64,000 nucleotides of DNA from Mycolicibacterium moriokaense (GTDB taxonomy: Bacteria; Actinomycetota; Actinomycetes; Mycobacteriales; Mycobacteriaceae): positions 1 to 64,000 of the forward strand of contig NZ_QJJU01000023.1 in NCBI RefSeq assembly GCF_003201655.1, given 5' to 3'. The notes beneath the pieces are model-generated. The model was not told the DNA's origin. It did no database searches and worked only from the letters and a program-made list of their open reading frames with translations. Both the position numbers and the translations under genes were made by a program. Of this stretch, positions 26,710-34,244 are shown one piece after another. Position 1 is the first letter of the stretch. Every line of letters starts with the position of its first letter.

Positions 26710-26764
26710 CCTATCGGCGGCATTGTGTGGTATCCGCACATCGTTTCTGGCCCTTGGGTTTTCA

Positions 26765-28291
26765 CTATGAGCCGCCCGTGGGGCTTGGCGCGCCGCTGGT
26801 CGGCAGCGCTTCGGCGCCCACGACGGGCGTCAAGGTGTCGTGCTGGGTCATCGCGTCGGCGCGGCTGAGCGCCGGTCCTGGAGCGAAGACCCGGATCAGC
26901 GGCCACGGCGCCTGGCGGGCGTTGGCGGGTGAAAGCCCAAGTGCCCGTAGCGACTCCTCGGTCAGTTCGATGCCGTAGCGCACGCCCTGATCGGAGATCC
27001 ACCACATCGATTCGCGGGTGTCGGACGCAGGTGCCGCACTCGTCGTCATCACCAGGTTGGTGGCGTCTTTGCCGATGAAAGCCTGGTCGGCCTCCACTGC
27101 ATTCGGATCGCGCACGTCCTTGACCAGACCGACCAGCTGCTGGTCGTCGCCGACGGGGATGGGCAGTCCCTGTCCGGACAACACGCTGATCTGCGCTGAA
27201 TGATCGGTGGCCCCCTTCGACCAGGCCAGGCACGTGGTGCCGTCCACGGCGGTGTCGACCAACTGCAGCCGGGTGTCGGGATAAAACGACACCGGCAGAC
27301 TCTCCACTACCGGCACCCGCGCCAGCCGATCCGGTGCCACCTCCAGCGGCGCCACGTCGCCAAACGAGTTCGCCGAACGCAACACCGACGCGACGAACGG
27401 CGAAATCCGTTGCACGCCATTGGCCAACAGCACATACAGGGCGTTGGACCCCGGCTGGGTCAGGTCGCGCACCGACAGCACCGACCCGATCACCGCGCCA
27501 GGGGCGATGTCGAACGGCGGCGGTTCCCCGGCGCGCGGCACCGGTGGGCTGACGAGTGGATCGGTGGCGGGAAGCGCGTCAAACAGCGCCTTGGACAACG
27601 GGATTGGCGTCGGTGCGCTCGAATCGACGCCAAGTGCCAGCGCAACCGCCTTGTTGGACAAGTCGATCTCCGAGCGGTGCCCGTCCCAGATCACATACGT
27701 CGCGCCGTGGTAGCGGCCCAGAATCGCATTGGGCATCCGCAGCGGCGCCGAACGCTGCCCGAGGCTCAGCGGCCCGGCGATCGCAGTCACTACCGGGGCA
27801 TCACCGGCCGAAGACGTGGCCGTGGCGGCCGGTGCCGTGTCGCACACCGCCCACTGCGAGGCGGTGCCGGTGCGGATCGGCATGGCCGCCGGTGCACCCA
27901 CGATGCCGACGCTGGCCCCCTGGGGATACTTGGCCAGTTCGGTCGCCTTGACGAACGTCGGGTTGTTTGCCTGCCCGGCGACGAGCCGGGCGCTGGCCAG
28001 ATTCAGCGCCGGATGCAGCCGCCCGTCGACGAGCACGTATACCGCACCGGTATCGCGGTCGGCCAGGATCGCCGATTTCCCCACCTGACCCGCCGGTTTG
28101 AACCAGGACAGGATGAACATCAGCGCCACCGCGAGCAGCGTGAACGTGAAGCCCAAAATCAGTGCGGCACTGCGCCGTTGCTCCGGGTCGTACTCCAGCC
28201 GCACCCCGTGATGACTCAACGCGGCGGCGTTGCGCCGATTCCAGAAATAATGCGCCGTCACCTGCAACCGCGAGGTCAGATTCAGCGCCAT
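26765..28291 (-). CDS. eccB2: EccB, ESX-2-like membrane component
   Basis: 508 residues from MALNLTSRLQ. One N-terminal membrane helix (about residues 42-62) precedes a large extracytoplasmic domain. The stretch KPAGQVGKSAILADRDTG, then LHPALNLASARLVAG and VGIVGAPAAMP, closely resembles EccB2 of M. tuberculosis as I remember it. EccB is a core subunit that builds the periplasmic part of the ESX pore and touches EccC. In other ESX loci eccB heads the operon and is followed by eccC; here it lies between espG and the ATPase gene, with no eccC nearby. The start at 28291 was chosen on homology; a start at 28315 is possible. Confidence 0.85.
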   Translation of the reverse strand: MALNLTSRLQVTAHYFWNRRNAAALSHHGVRLEYDPEQRRSAALILGFTFTLLAVALMFILSWFKPAGQVGKSAILADRDTGAVYVLVDGRLHPALNLASARLVAGQANNPTFVKATELAKYPQGASVGIVGAPAAMPIRTGTASQWAVCDTAPAATATSSAGDAPVVTAIAGPLSLGQRSAPLRMPNAILGRYHGATYVIWDGHRSEIDLSNKAVALALGVDSSAPTPIPLSKALFDALPATDPLVSPPVPRAGEPPPFDIAPGAVIGSVLSVRDLTQPGSNALYVLLANGVQRISPFVASVLRSANSFGDVAPLEVAPDRLARVPVVESLPVSFYPDTRLQLVDTAVDGTTCLAWSKGATDHSAQISVLSGQGLPIPVGDDQQLVGLVKDVRDPNAVEADQAFIGKDATNLVMTTSAAPASDTRESMWWISDQGVRYGIELTEESLRALGLSPANARQAPWPLIRVFAPGPALSRADAMTQHDTLTPVVGAEALPTSGAPSPTGGS

Positions 28292-28383
28292 GAGGCCGAC
28301 CCTACCGGCGCCCACCTGCGCAAAGCATCAGTCATCGCGATCCGGCTGACGATTATCCGACACGGCGTACCCAACGTGGTCTT

Positions 28384-29238
28384 TCATGCCGCGCGCGGCA
28401 GTGAGAGCAACTCGGTGAGGTCGTTATGCAATGCGGCGTTGCTGGCCGGCCACACGCTCATCCACGTTTTCCCGTCGGCTGCCACCGTGGTGGTCATGCT
28501 GATGCGGCCGTAGTCGGTGTCGGCGACGGTCAGCACCCAGGGGTGCACGTGGTGGCTGATGCCGTGGTCCACCACGGCGACCACGGCCATCGCGGACTCG
28601 TCGGGGCGCGTGGCCGCGGTGAGCACTTCGGCCTGCGCGGGCTGCAGGCCCAGCCGGGCCAACGCCGCTGCGATCGCGTCGCGGCCAGACGAGGTGGTGT
28701 GTGCCAACGTCGATGCCAGCAGGTCGGCGGGAAGGTTGACCCCCTCGATCGGCGCGGGTGGTGCCTGGCCGAGAGCGGCCAGCAGTGGTGCACACATCAG
28801 CTGCACCTGCTCGTCGGGGCTGTCGGTCTCCCCGACGGCGTCGATGACGACCTCGTCGCCGTCTCGGGCGGCCATCGCCATCCAGCGGCGATGCCGGCAC
28901 ACCACCACGGCGCGCTCGTGCACGATCGGGGTGCCATGCTCTTCGCCAGCGGGACGGCGGATCGACAGCACCGCTTGGCGGCCGGGGCGGCCCAACACCG
29001 TCATCCAGTCGCGCACAACGTCATCCACGTGCCCGGTGGCATCGATAACGCCGGCCTGCACCAACCCGAGGTATTCACCGGTCTCGTTCAGCGGCAGCGG
29101 CCCGGTAGTGGTCTCCACGATCAGTGACTCGTGCACCGAGGGCACAAACGGTTTGATGCGCAGCACCGCGGGCATGGTCTCCACACCCAGGAGCGCCTGC
29201 AGCGTCCAGACGCCACCGACGGTCGTGATCAACGCCAT
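28384..29238 (-). CDS. espG2: EspG, PE/PPE-specific chaperone, ESX-2-like
   Basis: 284 residues from MALITTVGGVW. Its length, the N-terminal GGVWTLQALLGVETMPAVLRIKPF strand/helix and the alternating strand pattern fit the EspG family, cytosolic chaperones that bind the tip of PPE proteins of their own ESX system and deliver them to the secretion machine. The frame is open well upstream, to 29631, but that part overlaps esxC and looks non-coding. Neighbours are esxC 94 bases upstream, across a strong hairpin, and eccB 92 bases downstream. Confidence 0.75.
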   Translation of the reverse strand: MALITTVGGVWTLQALLGVETMPAVLRIKPFVPSVHESLIVETTTGPLPLNETGEYLGLVQAGVIDATGHVDDVVRDWMTVLGRPGRQAVLSIRRPAGEEHGTPIVHERAVVVCRHRRWMAMAARDGDEVVIDAVGETDSPDEQVQLMCAPLLAALGQAPPAPIEGVNLPADLLASTLAHTTSSGRDAIAAALARLGLQPAQAEVLTAATRPDESAMAVVAVVDHGISHHVHPWVLTVADTDYGRISMTTTVAADGKTWMSVWPASNAALHNDLTELLSLPRAA

Positions 29239-29268
29239 GACAGCACACCCCGCAACTGGACAACATGA

Positions 29269-29304
29269 GAATGGGGAGCCAACCCTACGGGTGGCCCCCC
29301 ATTC
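29269..29304 (-). terminator. Strong hairpin between esxC and espG (attenuator or mRNA stabiliser)
   Basis: The sequence is an almost perfect inverted repeat: GAATGGGG pairs with CCCCATTC, and an inner CCAACCC pairs with GGGTGG, with a TAC loop. It starts 29 bases after the esxC stop. There is no clear run of T residues after it on the minus strand, so it may act as an attenuator or RNA-stability element that lets PE/PPE/Esx messages exceed those of the downstream machinery genes. Confidence 0.6.
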
Positions 29305-29332
29305 GAGTGAAAAGCCAAGGCCGACAGGCCTA

Positions 29333-29635
29333 TTAGACGGAGTAGAACGACTGCCCTGCCGCGACGTCGGTGCCGCTGAAGTTCTCGGCGGCCTGACCGA
29401 CCGTGTGGCCGTGGCGCAGGATCGTATCCTTGCCCTCCTGGATGCCCTGCATGAGCAGGTTGTGCACCTCGTGGAAGGCCCCCGACGCGTGGTGGGTGGT
29501 GAAAAACTCCTGGATGCCACTGAGAATCCCGTTGGCGGAATGGGTGACGTTGTCCAGTTCGGCGCTGATCGTCGACAGGGTATGGCCGTAGTCGACGATT
29601 CCGCCGAGGTCATAGGAGATCTTCTGATCACTCAT
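29333..29635 (-). CDS. esxC: EsxC-like WXG100-superfamily secreted protein
   Basis: 100 residues, helical, with the size and order (after esxD, before espG) of EsxC of ESX-2. The turn between the two helices, where WXG normally lies, reads HHASGAFHEVH, so the tryptophan is missing; M. tuberculosis EsxC also lacks it as far as I recall. A C-terminal tail follows the second helix. Esx proteins are secreted as folded heterodimers, here presumably with EsxD. A good ribosome binding site (CAGGAG) lies before the ATG. Confidence 0.8.
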   Translation of the reverse strand: MSDQKISYDLGGIVDYGHTLSTISAELDNVTHSANGILSGIQEFFTTHHASGAFHEVHNLLMQGIQEGKDTILRHGHTVGQAAENFSGTDVAAGQSFYSV

Positions 29636-29671
29636 CTACTAAAACTCCTGTTCGTTTCGTGGTTGGTCAGA

Positions 29672-30007
29672 TCAGGTGAAGCGCAGGCCGCCGTCGCCCA
29701 TGCCGCTGGCGACCTGGGCGATGCTGGAAGCACTTTCGATGTCGGTGTTGTCGAAGCTGCCCACGCTCTGGCGCAGCATGTCGATCGCGGTCGTCCAGCG
29801 CGCGGTGATCTTGGAGATCGCCTCCTGAATCTCGGAGCCCGTGACGACGTTCGTTGTGCCTGCGCTGCCGGTGAGCATGCCCGACGCGTGCAAATCCTGG
29901 GTGTGGTTGCCGTAGGCCGAAAGGTGGGTGGTGGTTTGGTGCAGGAGGTCTTCGAGGCTGTCAGCGGCCGTGAGGACTTCTTGCTTGCCAACTACATCTG
30001 CTGCCAT
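29672..30007 (-). CDS. esxD: EsxD-like WXG100-superfamily secreted protein
   Basis: 111 residues, predicted as two helices around a turn at SGMLTGSAGT, again without the WXG tryptophan. Length and position between the PPE gene and esxC match EsxD of ESX-2. It would pair with the EsxC-like protein encoded 36 bases downstream. AGGGGA lies about ten bases before the ATG. No frameshift or stop is seen. Confidence 0.75.
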   Translation of the reverse strand: MAADVVGKQEVLTAADSLEDLLHQTTTHLSAYGNHTQDLHASGMLTGSAGTTNVVTGSEIQEAISKITARWTTAIDMLRQSVGSFDNTDIESASSIAQVASGMGDGGLRFT

Positions 30008-30081
30008 GGTGAAAATCGTCCCCTCATGTTCGGGTTGGTGATGGTTATGAGCTTATGGGCGCCCAAATACCGCGCGGTGCA

Positions 30082-31308
30082 CTAATTTCCTCGTCGCCGC
30101 CCCCCGTCCACAGCCGGACGCGCGGTCAGCTGCATCGTGCGCGCCGGTGCCTTCTCCGACGACGACCCCGCGCCCTCTCGGCCCATCGCCGCCGGCGCAC
30201 CGTAGAGGCCACCAGATCCCATTCCTGACGGCCCCGACCCGGCGACCGGTTCGGGAGCGGCGTTGACACCGCCGAAGCCAGTGGGCAGTTTGGGCGAGTT
30301 CGGCGCAGCGAAACTGCTTGCGGGACGGGTGAAGCTGCTCGGCACCACACCGCTGCCCCCGCTACCGATACCACCGCCGCCACCGCCGAGGCCGGCACCA
30401 CCGGTCGACATGGCCGCATTCGACAGGGTGGCCGTGCTGGCCGCGTCCACCGGGGCGCCGGCGCCCAGACCGCCCGCATTGCCGAGTTGACCGAGCATGC
30501 CCATCGGCAGCTGGACGGCCTGGCTGAGCAATTGCGGTGCCTGTCCCAGCATTTGGGGCAACTGGCCGGCCATCTGACCGAATTGACCGACCATCTGCAT
30601 CGGCATGCTCATCGCCTGCGACATGCCGTCGGTGGCCGCGCTGGCCGGAGCCTGCGTCGCCTGTCCGGCGGTGCCCGCGGTCTGGGTGACGCTCTGAAAG
30701 CCCGCCTGCAGCGAGCCTGCGGCCGTCTCGGCGCCGGCTTGCGCCACCCCGGCCAGTGGGCCGGCCGGGTTGGCGACCGCCGGGTTGATCGGCGGCGGGG
30801 TCGCCAGCGCGGCCAGGGCGGCGCTCACTACGGCCTGATAGCCGGCCATCATCGAGGCGTTCTGGATCCAGTGGCCCCTGTACTCGAACTCCAGCGCAAT
30901 GATCGCCGGGGTGTTCTGCCCGATGTTGGTGGCGATGAGACCCGCCTGCGTAGTCCGGTTGGTGGTGCACACCTCGCCGGGGATCATCGACTCCAACGCC
31001 AGGGTGTAAGCGTCGACGATCTGGGCCGCCAGTATCGAGCCCTCTTGCAGCCAGGCCACCGCCATGGCCATCACGCCGGTCATCTCGGTGGCGTTGGCCA
31101 GCATCGAGACCCCGCCGACGCCCTGCCAGCCGCCCGCCGCGGTGGAGGCGGCATTGCCCTCCGTCAAGCCCATCGTGGTGGCCATCGTGTCGGCCAGCGC
31201 CTGATGAGCCGCCGCGGCTGCAGTCGCTGACGCACCGTGATCACCGGTCATCAGCGTCCAGTAGTTGACCTCCGGCGGATTAGCCGCGGAGTCGCCGAAT
31301 GCCACCAT
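30082..31308 (-). CDS. PPE family protein (PPE69-like)
   Basis: 408 residues. The PPE signature appears as ANPPEVNYWTLMTGDHGAS at residues 9-27, followed by the helical PPE domain (about 175 residues) with a WQG turn near residue 61. The C-terminal part is rich in Gly, Ala, Gln and Met (MGQFGQMAGQLPQMLGQ and similar), resembling PPE69. PPE proteins are exported with a PE partner, EspG binding the PPE tip. It lies 24 bases after the PE gene and precedes esxD, the ESX-2 order. Confidence 0.85.
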   Translation of the reverse strand: MVAFGDSAANPPEVNYWTLMTGDHGASATAAAAAHQALADTMATTMGLTEGNAASTAAGGWQGVGGVSMLANATEMTGVMAMAVAWLQEGSILAAQIVDAYTLALESMIPGEVCTTNRTTQAGLIATNIGQNTPAIIALEFEYRGHWIQNASMMAGYQAVVSAALAALATPPPINPAVANPAGPLAGVAQAGAETAAGSLQAGFQSVTQTAGTAGQATQAPASAATDGMSQAMSMPMQMVGQFGQMAGQLPQMLGQAPQLLSQAVQLPMGMLGQLGNAGGLGAGAPVDAASTATLSNAAMSTGGAGLGGGGGGIGSGGSGVVPSSFTRPASSFAAPNSPKLPTGFGGVNAAPEPVAGSGPSGMGSGGLYGAPAAMGREGAGSSSEKAPARTMQLTARPAVDGGRRRGN

Positions 31309-31332
31309 CGATCAGCCCGAAATCCGACCCTG

Positions 31333-31650
31333 TTAGAGCGCCTGCTCGACCGACAGCGCGACCTGGCTGATGGCGTCTTGGGCGGTGTAGCTGATCCCAC
31401 TGACCCCGACAGTATCGGCAAACATGGCGTGGCCGGTGGTGAGTTCGGTCAGCATGGCGATCGCCGCCGCGCCTCGCGCGCTCAACCCGGCTGCTGCGGC
31501 GGCCGACGCACCATCGCCACCAGGTGGCAGGATCGCAGTCACCTCAGGTGCCGCCGCGGCCGTGGCCCCGGCCATCGATCCCGCCGTCGCTCCCTGGATC
31601 GCCGACGACAGACCCAGCAAAGGTGCATCGACTCCGATCAGTCCAGCCAT
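31333..31650 (-). CDS. PE-like protein (PE36-like) with YxxxD secretion signal
   Basis: 105 residues, Ala-rich, with two helical halves. Near the C-terminus the sequence YTAQDAISQ (about residue 88) matches the general type VII secretion signal YxxxD/E. The N-terminal PE motif itself is not clearly present, but the position directly before the PPE gene and the size point to the PE36-like partner of ESX-2. It is the first gene of the locus in this window; eccB and eccC, which precede it in M. tuberculosis, are not here. Confidence 0.65.
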   Translation of the reverse strand: MAGLIGVDAPLLGLSSAIQGATAGSMAGATAAAAPEVTAILPPGGDGASAAAAAGLSARGAAAIAMLTELTTGHAMFADTVGVSGISYTAQDAISQVALSVEQAL

Positions 31651-32010
31651 GTATTAGCCTTCCCCGAGTGTGGCCAGTTGCTTTCACACAGTGTAAGCAC
31701 GGCTGCGCAGTGGTCGCGCCGCGAAATTTTCGCGGTAGATGAAGGGCGATACTGTTACACCGAGGGTGCGGGTTTGCCATTGCACCAGGTGAATTCAAAA
31801 TGTCCAGCACGCCGTGCCGATTCTTGGCCGGCACCACTTAGCCCGGAGCGGTGCGTTTCAGGATGGCATCGCCGGCCGCTGAAAGATTTGATAACGCATA
31901 CTTCAGGCGTGTAAGCGACCCAAGACCTCAGGCTCACCAGCAAACCCCGTATTGGCACCGTCGACAACCAACCGGCCACGACACCGCGGTTGGCCGCCAC
32001 TCTGTCGTGC
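31651..32010. other. Gap upstream of the ESX-2-like operon
   Basis: About 360 bases without a supported gene. It should contain the promoter for the PE-PPE-Esx transcript reading leftwards. Nothing resembling the end of eccC or any FtsK/SpoIIIE motif is seen on either strand. The rightmost bases adjoin the vapC stop. Confidence 0.5.
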
Positions 32011-32442
32011 TCACTGGTCCAGCGGATGGCTCCATCGCAGCCGGGAAAAGCGTGCGAACCCGCGGTTGGCGCTGAGCCAGGTTGCGTTGTTCTCCACGGC
32101 AAATGCCGCCACGTATGCGTCGGGAATGTCGTTGCCCTGGGCGCTGATGTCCTCGGCGAGTTGGCGGAACAACGCCCAGTGGCGCTCGCCAGGCCGCAAC
32201 GGCATCGCCGCTGGCGCGCCGAGAAGGGCATCTACTGCCGCCCACGCCTCCTCGGAGTGGGTGGGTTCGGCGAAGATGCGCCGGTTCGAAATCAGCCGCA
32301 CAAAACCGCTCAGCACGATGTCGGGCAGGCCAAGAGGTTCTTCATCATTCGCCCAACGCTCCAACAGAGGGCGGTACTGGTGATGTTCGGGCAGATCCCG
32401 GCGGTGCGCGTAAACAAGGACGTTCACGTCAACGCAGCGCAT
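32011..32442 (-). CDS. vapC: VapC-type PIN-domain toxin
   Basis: 143 residues. The N-terminal VDVNVLVYAHRRD carries the first PIN aspartate, followed by the central acidic positions and DIPDAYVAAFAVENNATWLSANRGFARF with the C-terminal aspartates. VapC toxins are Mg-dependent RNases held inactive by VapB. The GTG/ATG start overlaps the 3' end of the antitoxin gene by 14 bases, the normal toxin-antitoxin layout. All active-site positions appear intact. Confidence 0.85.
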   Translation of the reverse strand: MRCVDVNVLVYAHRRDLPEHHQYRPLLERWANDEEPLGLPDIVLSGFVRLISNRRIFAEPTHSEEAWAAVDALLGAPAAMPLRPGERHWALFRQLAEDISAQGNDIPDAYVAAFAVENNATWLSANRGFARFSRLRWSHPLDQ

Positions 32443-32686
32443 CGGCGGCGCGGCCTTCGTCCAGGATCTCGTTGACTGCGGCGCTTGACGACAGGTCGAT
32501 ATCCGCGCGCGCTCCTCCGTGGCCGAGCGGCTCTAGGTGATAGCGACCGCGCACCTTGTCTTCTGATCTGTCCAGGCCTCGCCGCACCGCGTCCTCGAGA
32601 ACCGCGGCAACGGTCCGGCCGGAGCGAGCCGCCTTGGCTTTGACCGCCCGGTACAGCGCGTCGTCGATCCGGATCGTCGTACGCAT
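32429..32686 (-). CDS. vapB: VapB-type ribbon-helix-helix antitoxin
   Basis: 85 residues. MRTTIRIDDALYRAVKAKAARSG is a ribbon-helix-helix DNA-binding domain; the acidic and Ala-rich C-terminal part would wrap VapC. It precedes and overlaps vapC, so the two form an operon that the complex should repress itself. The short gap on the right side holds the likely promoter. Confidence 0.85.
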   Translation of the reverse strand: MRTTIRIDDALYRAVKAKAARSGRTVAAVLEDAVRRGLDRSEDKVRGRYHLEPLGHGGARADIDLSSSAAVNEILDEGRAADALR

Positions 32687-32689
32687 ACG

Positions 32690-32923
32690 CGCATCATAGC
32701 ATCACCCTGCGGCATAAAGATGCTCGCACACATCGTTGGCCGGACCTCACCGTGGGCCGAAAAACAATTCCGCGAGATGGGCGTCCGTGATCCGCGCGAC
32801 CTGGCCGTCGCCCCGGTCGCCGCATACGAAGGCACCGCCTTGCTCACCAACACGTTCCGAAATCCCGACCTAATGGCGCGCGAGGCGCGCCGCCTCGAGC
32901 GCTGGATCGATTCCGTCGGCTAA
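32690..32923 (+). pseudogene. C-terminal fragment of a TetR-type regulator
   Basis: The open frame encodes about 67-75 residues, with YEGTALLTNTFRNPDLMAREARRLERWIDSVG, a phrase typical of the end of TetR-family ligand-binding domains. No DNA-binding domain precedes it; the frame starts inside the vapB promoter region. It is therefore most likely the remnant of a regulator gene cut off by the insertion of vapBC or another rearrangement. Confidence 0.45.
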
Positions 32924-32972
32924 GCGCCTGCTGCGACCGGGTATGGCCGCCCGCACCTCGTTGCGGATTGAT

Positions 32973-33299
32973 TCACCTGCGATTGCCGTGAGGGCTCAGC
33001 GACGCGGCAACATCGCTCGGTCGGATCAGCAGCGCAAAGGGTACGACTTGCCGGCTGACTCTGTCGCGCCGAAGGCTGGCCAACACGGCGCCGCTTGCTA
33101 CCAGCGCCAGACCAGCCAAAGCCGTGCCGATTTGGGGCGTCGGCGCAGTGGCCGGGGGCTTGTCGTCGGGCAAGGTGGTCGCCGCCGATTCTGGTGTCGC
33201 ACGGGCTGTTGCCGCTGAAGCACTCGGATTGGCGTTCGTCGTTAGATACGTCGCGAGCGCTGTCACGAGTGGCTTCTTGGCTCCTACACTGCTGAACAC
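32973..33299 (-). CDS. Small hypothetical protein with one membrane helix
   Basis: A 108-residue open frame. A Thr/Ala/Pro-rich stretch is followed by one hydrophobic helix (IGTALAGLALVASGAVLASL) and RRDR, the order of a cell-wall sorting tail, but no LPXTG motif is visible. There is no recognised family. It may be a degraded surface protein or a chance open frame in GC-rich DNA. Confidence 0.25.
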   Translation of the reverse strand: MFSSVGAKKPLVTALATYLTTNANPSASAATARATPESAATTLPDDKPPATAPTPQIGTALAGLALVASGAVLASLRRDRVSRQVVPFALLIRPSDVAASLSPHGNRR

Positions 33300-33471
33300 G
33301 GTGTTGTCCCACCCAGCGGCTGCAAACTCTCCTCGACATGGAGCCCGAGGAATTGGTCAGCGGGGACGCCAAATGCAGCTGCCTGATAGTTCATCTACAG
33401 CGGACGGTCGTTGCGAACGAATGGTGGCTGGCGTGCATGAGGGTGTCAATCCTGGCCTACCGTTGGTAGTT
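33300..33471. other. Short gap without a gene
   Basis: No supported gene or motif; this is the region downstream of the amidotransferase gene. Confidence 0.3.
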
Positions 33472-34236
33472 TCACATGGTTTCGCCGGCGACGGCTGCGG
33501 ACGGGATGTTGCGCTGAGCGCAGTACTTGGCGAATTGATCGAAGACGGCGCTGGCCGTCTGCGGGCACAAAGCCGCAACTCCGCTACGCAAGGTTTCTCG
33601 GTAGTCGTTGCCCAGTGCTCGCTGCGCATCGGCCGTCATGCTGGGCTCGCCCAGCCAGACCTCGAGAAGGTCATTGTCGACTTCGAGGTGAAAGAGCATT
33701 CCCCAGGCGTGGGTGCCGATCCTGAACATTTGGACGTCGGTTTGGGCCGAGTGGGCGACTGCCACCGCACCCGCGGGCAGCGTGAATTGTTCTCCATGCC
33801 AGTGCATGGCGTCAGTCCGAGGAGCCAGGCGTCCGATCAGCGGATCGTGCGGGTCGGTGATCATGACCGGGGACACCCCGATCTCGGGGTGCGGTGCGGG
33901 GGCGATGGCCGCGCCTGCCGCTTTGGCCAGAAGTTGTGCACCCAGACAGATGCCGAGCACGGGCACCTCCAGGCGCAGGGCCTCCTGCAGCCAGGCGATC
34001 TCGTCGGCGATCGGTTGCAGGGTATCCGCGTCGTTGACGCTCATCGGGCCGCCCATGAAGATCGCGCCGCGCACCGTCGTCGGGTCGGGTAACTCAGTGC
34101 CGCAGTCCTTGTCGAAAGTGTGCCGCACCTCGACGACCGCGTCGAGGAACGAATCCAGGATGAGGTGCGGGCCTTCCCACGGCACGTGTTGAACAACGAG
34201 CAAGGGCCGGCCGTCGTGCGCATCTGCGGTAGTCAC
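33472..34236 (-). CDS. Class I glutamine amidotransferase (GMP-synthase-like)
   Basis: 254 residues. The nucleophile elbow GICLGAQLLA contains the catalytic cysteine, MHWHGEQFTLP supplies a histidine-rich segment before the usual HxE-type pair (MLFHLEVD), and the N-terminal VQHVPWEGPHLIL is typical of stand-alone GATase1 proteins. These hydrolyse glutamine or gamma-glutamyl compounds. It is the last gene of an operon: the permease stop is 8 bases upstream. With an amino-acid permease and an M24 peptidase, a role in using a gamma-glutamyl or related nitrogen compound is plausible but inferred. Confidence 0.8.
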   Translation of the reverse strand: MTTADAHDGRPLLVVQHVPWEGPHLILDSFLDAVVEVRHTFDKDCGTELPDPTTVRGAIFMGGPMSVNDADTLQPIADEIAWLQEALRLEVPVLGICLGAQLLAKAAGAAIAPAPHPEIGVSPVMITDPHDPLIGRLAPRTDAMHWHGEQFTLPAGAVAVAHSAQTDVQMFRIGTHAWGMLFHLEVDNDLLEVWLGEPSMTADAQRALGNDYRETLRSGVAALCPQTASAVFDQFAKYCAQRNIPSAAVAGETM

Positions 34237-34244
34237 GCGGGCAA

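Noticed and set aside
27200..30085. Two long plus-strand open frames opposite eccB, espG, esxC and esxD
   Set aside because: No recognisable motifs; the minus-strand genes form a consistent ESX operon.
33124..34092. Plus-strand frame of 322 codons opposite the amidotransferase gene
   Set aside because: The minus strand has the GICLGAQ nucleophile motif and operon context; the plus-strand translation has no domain.
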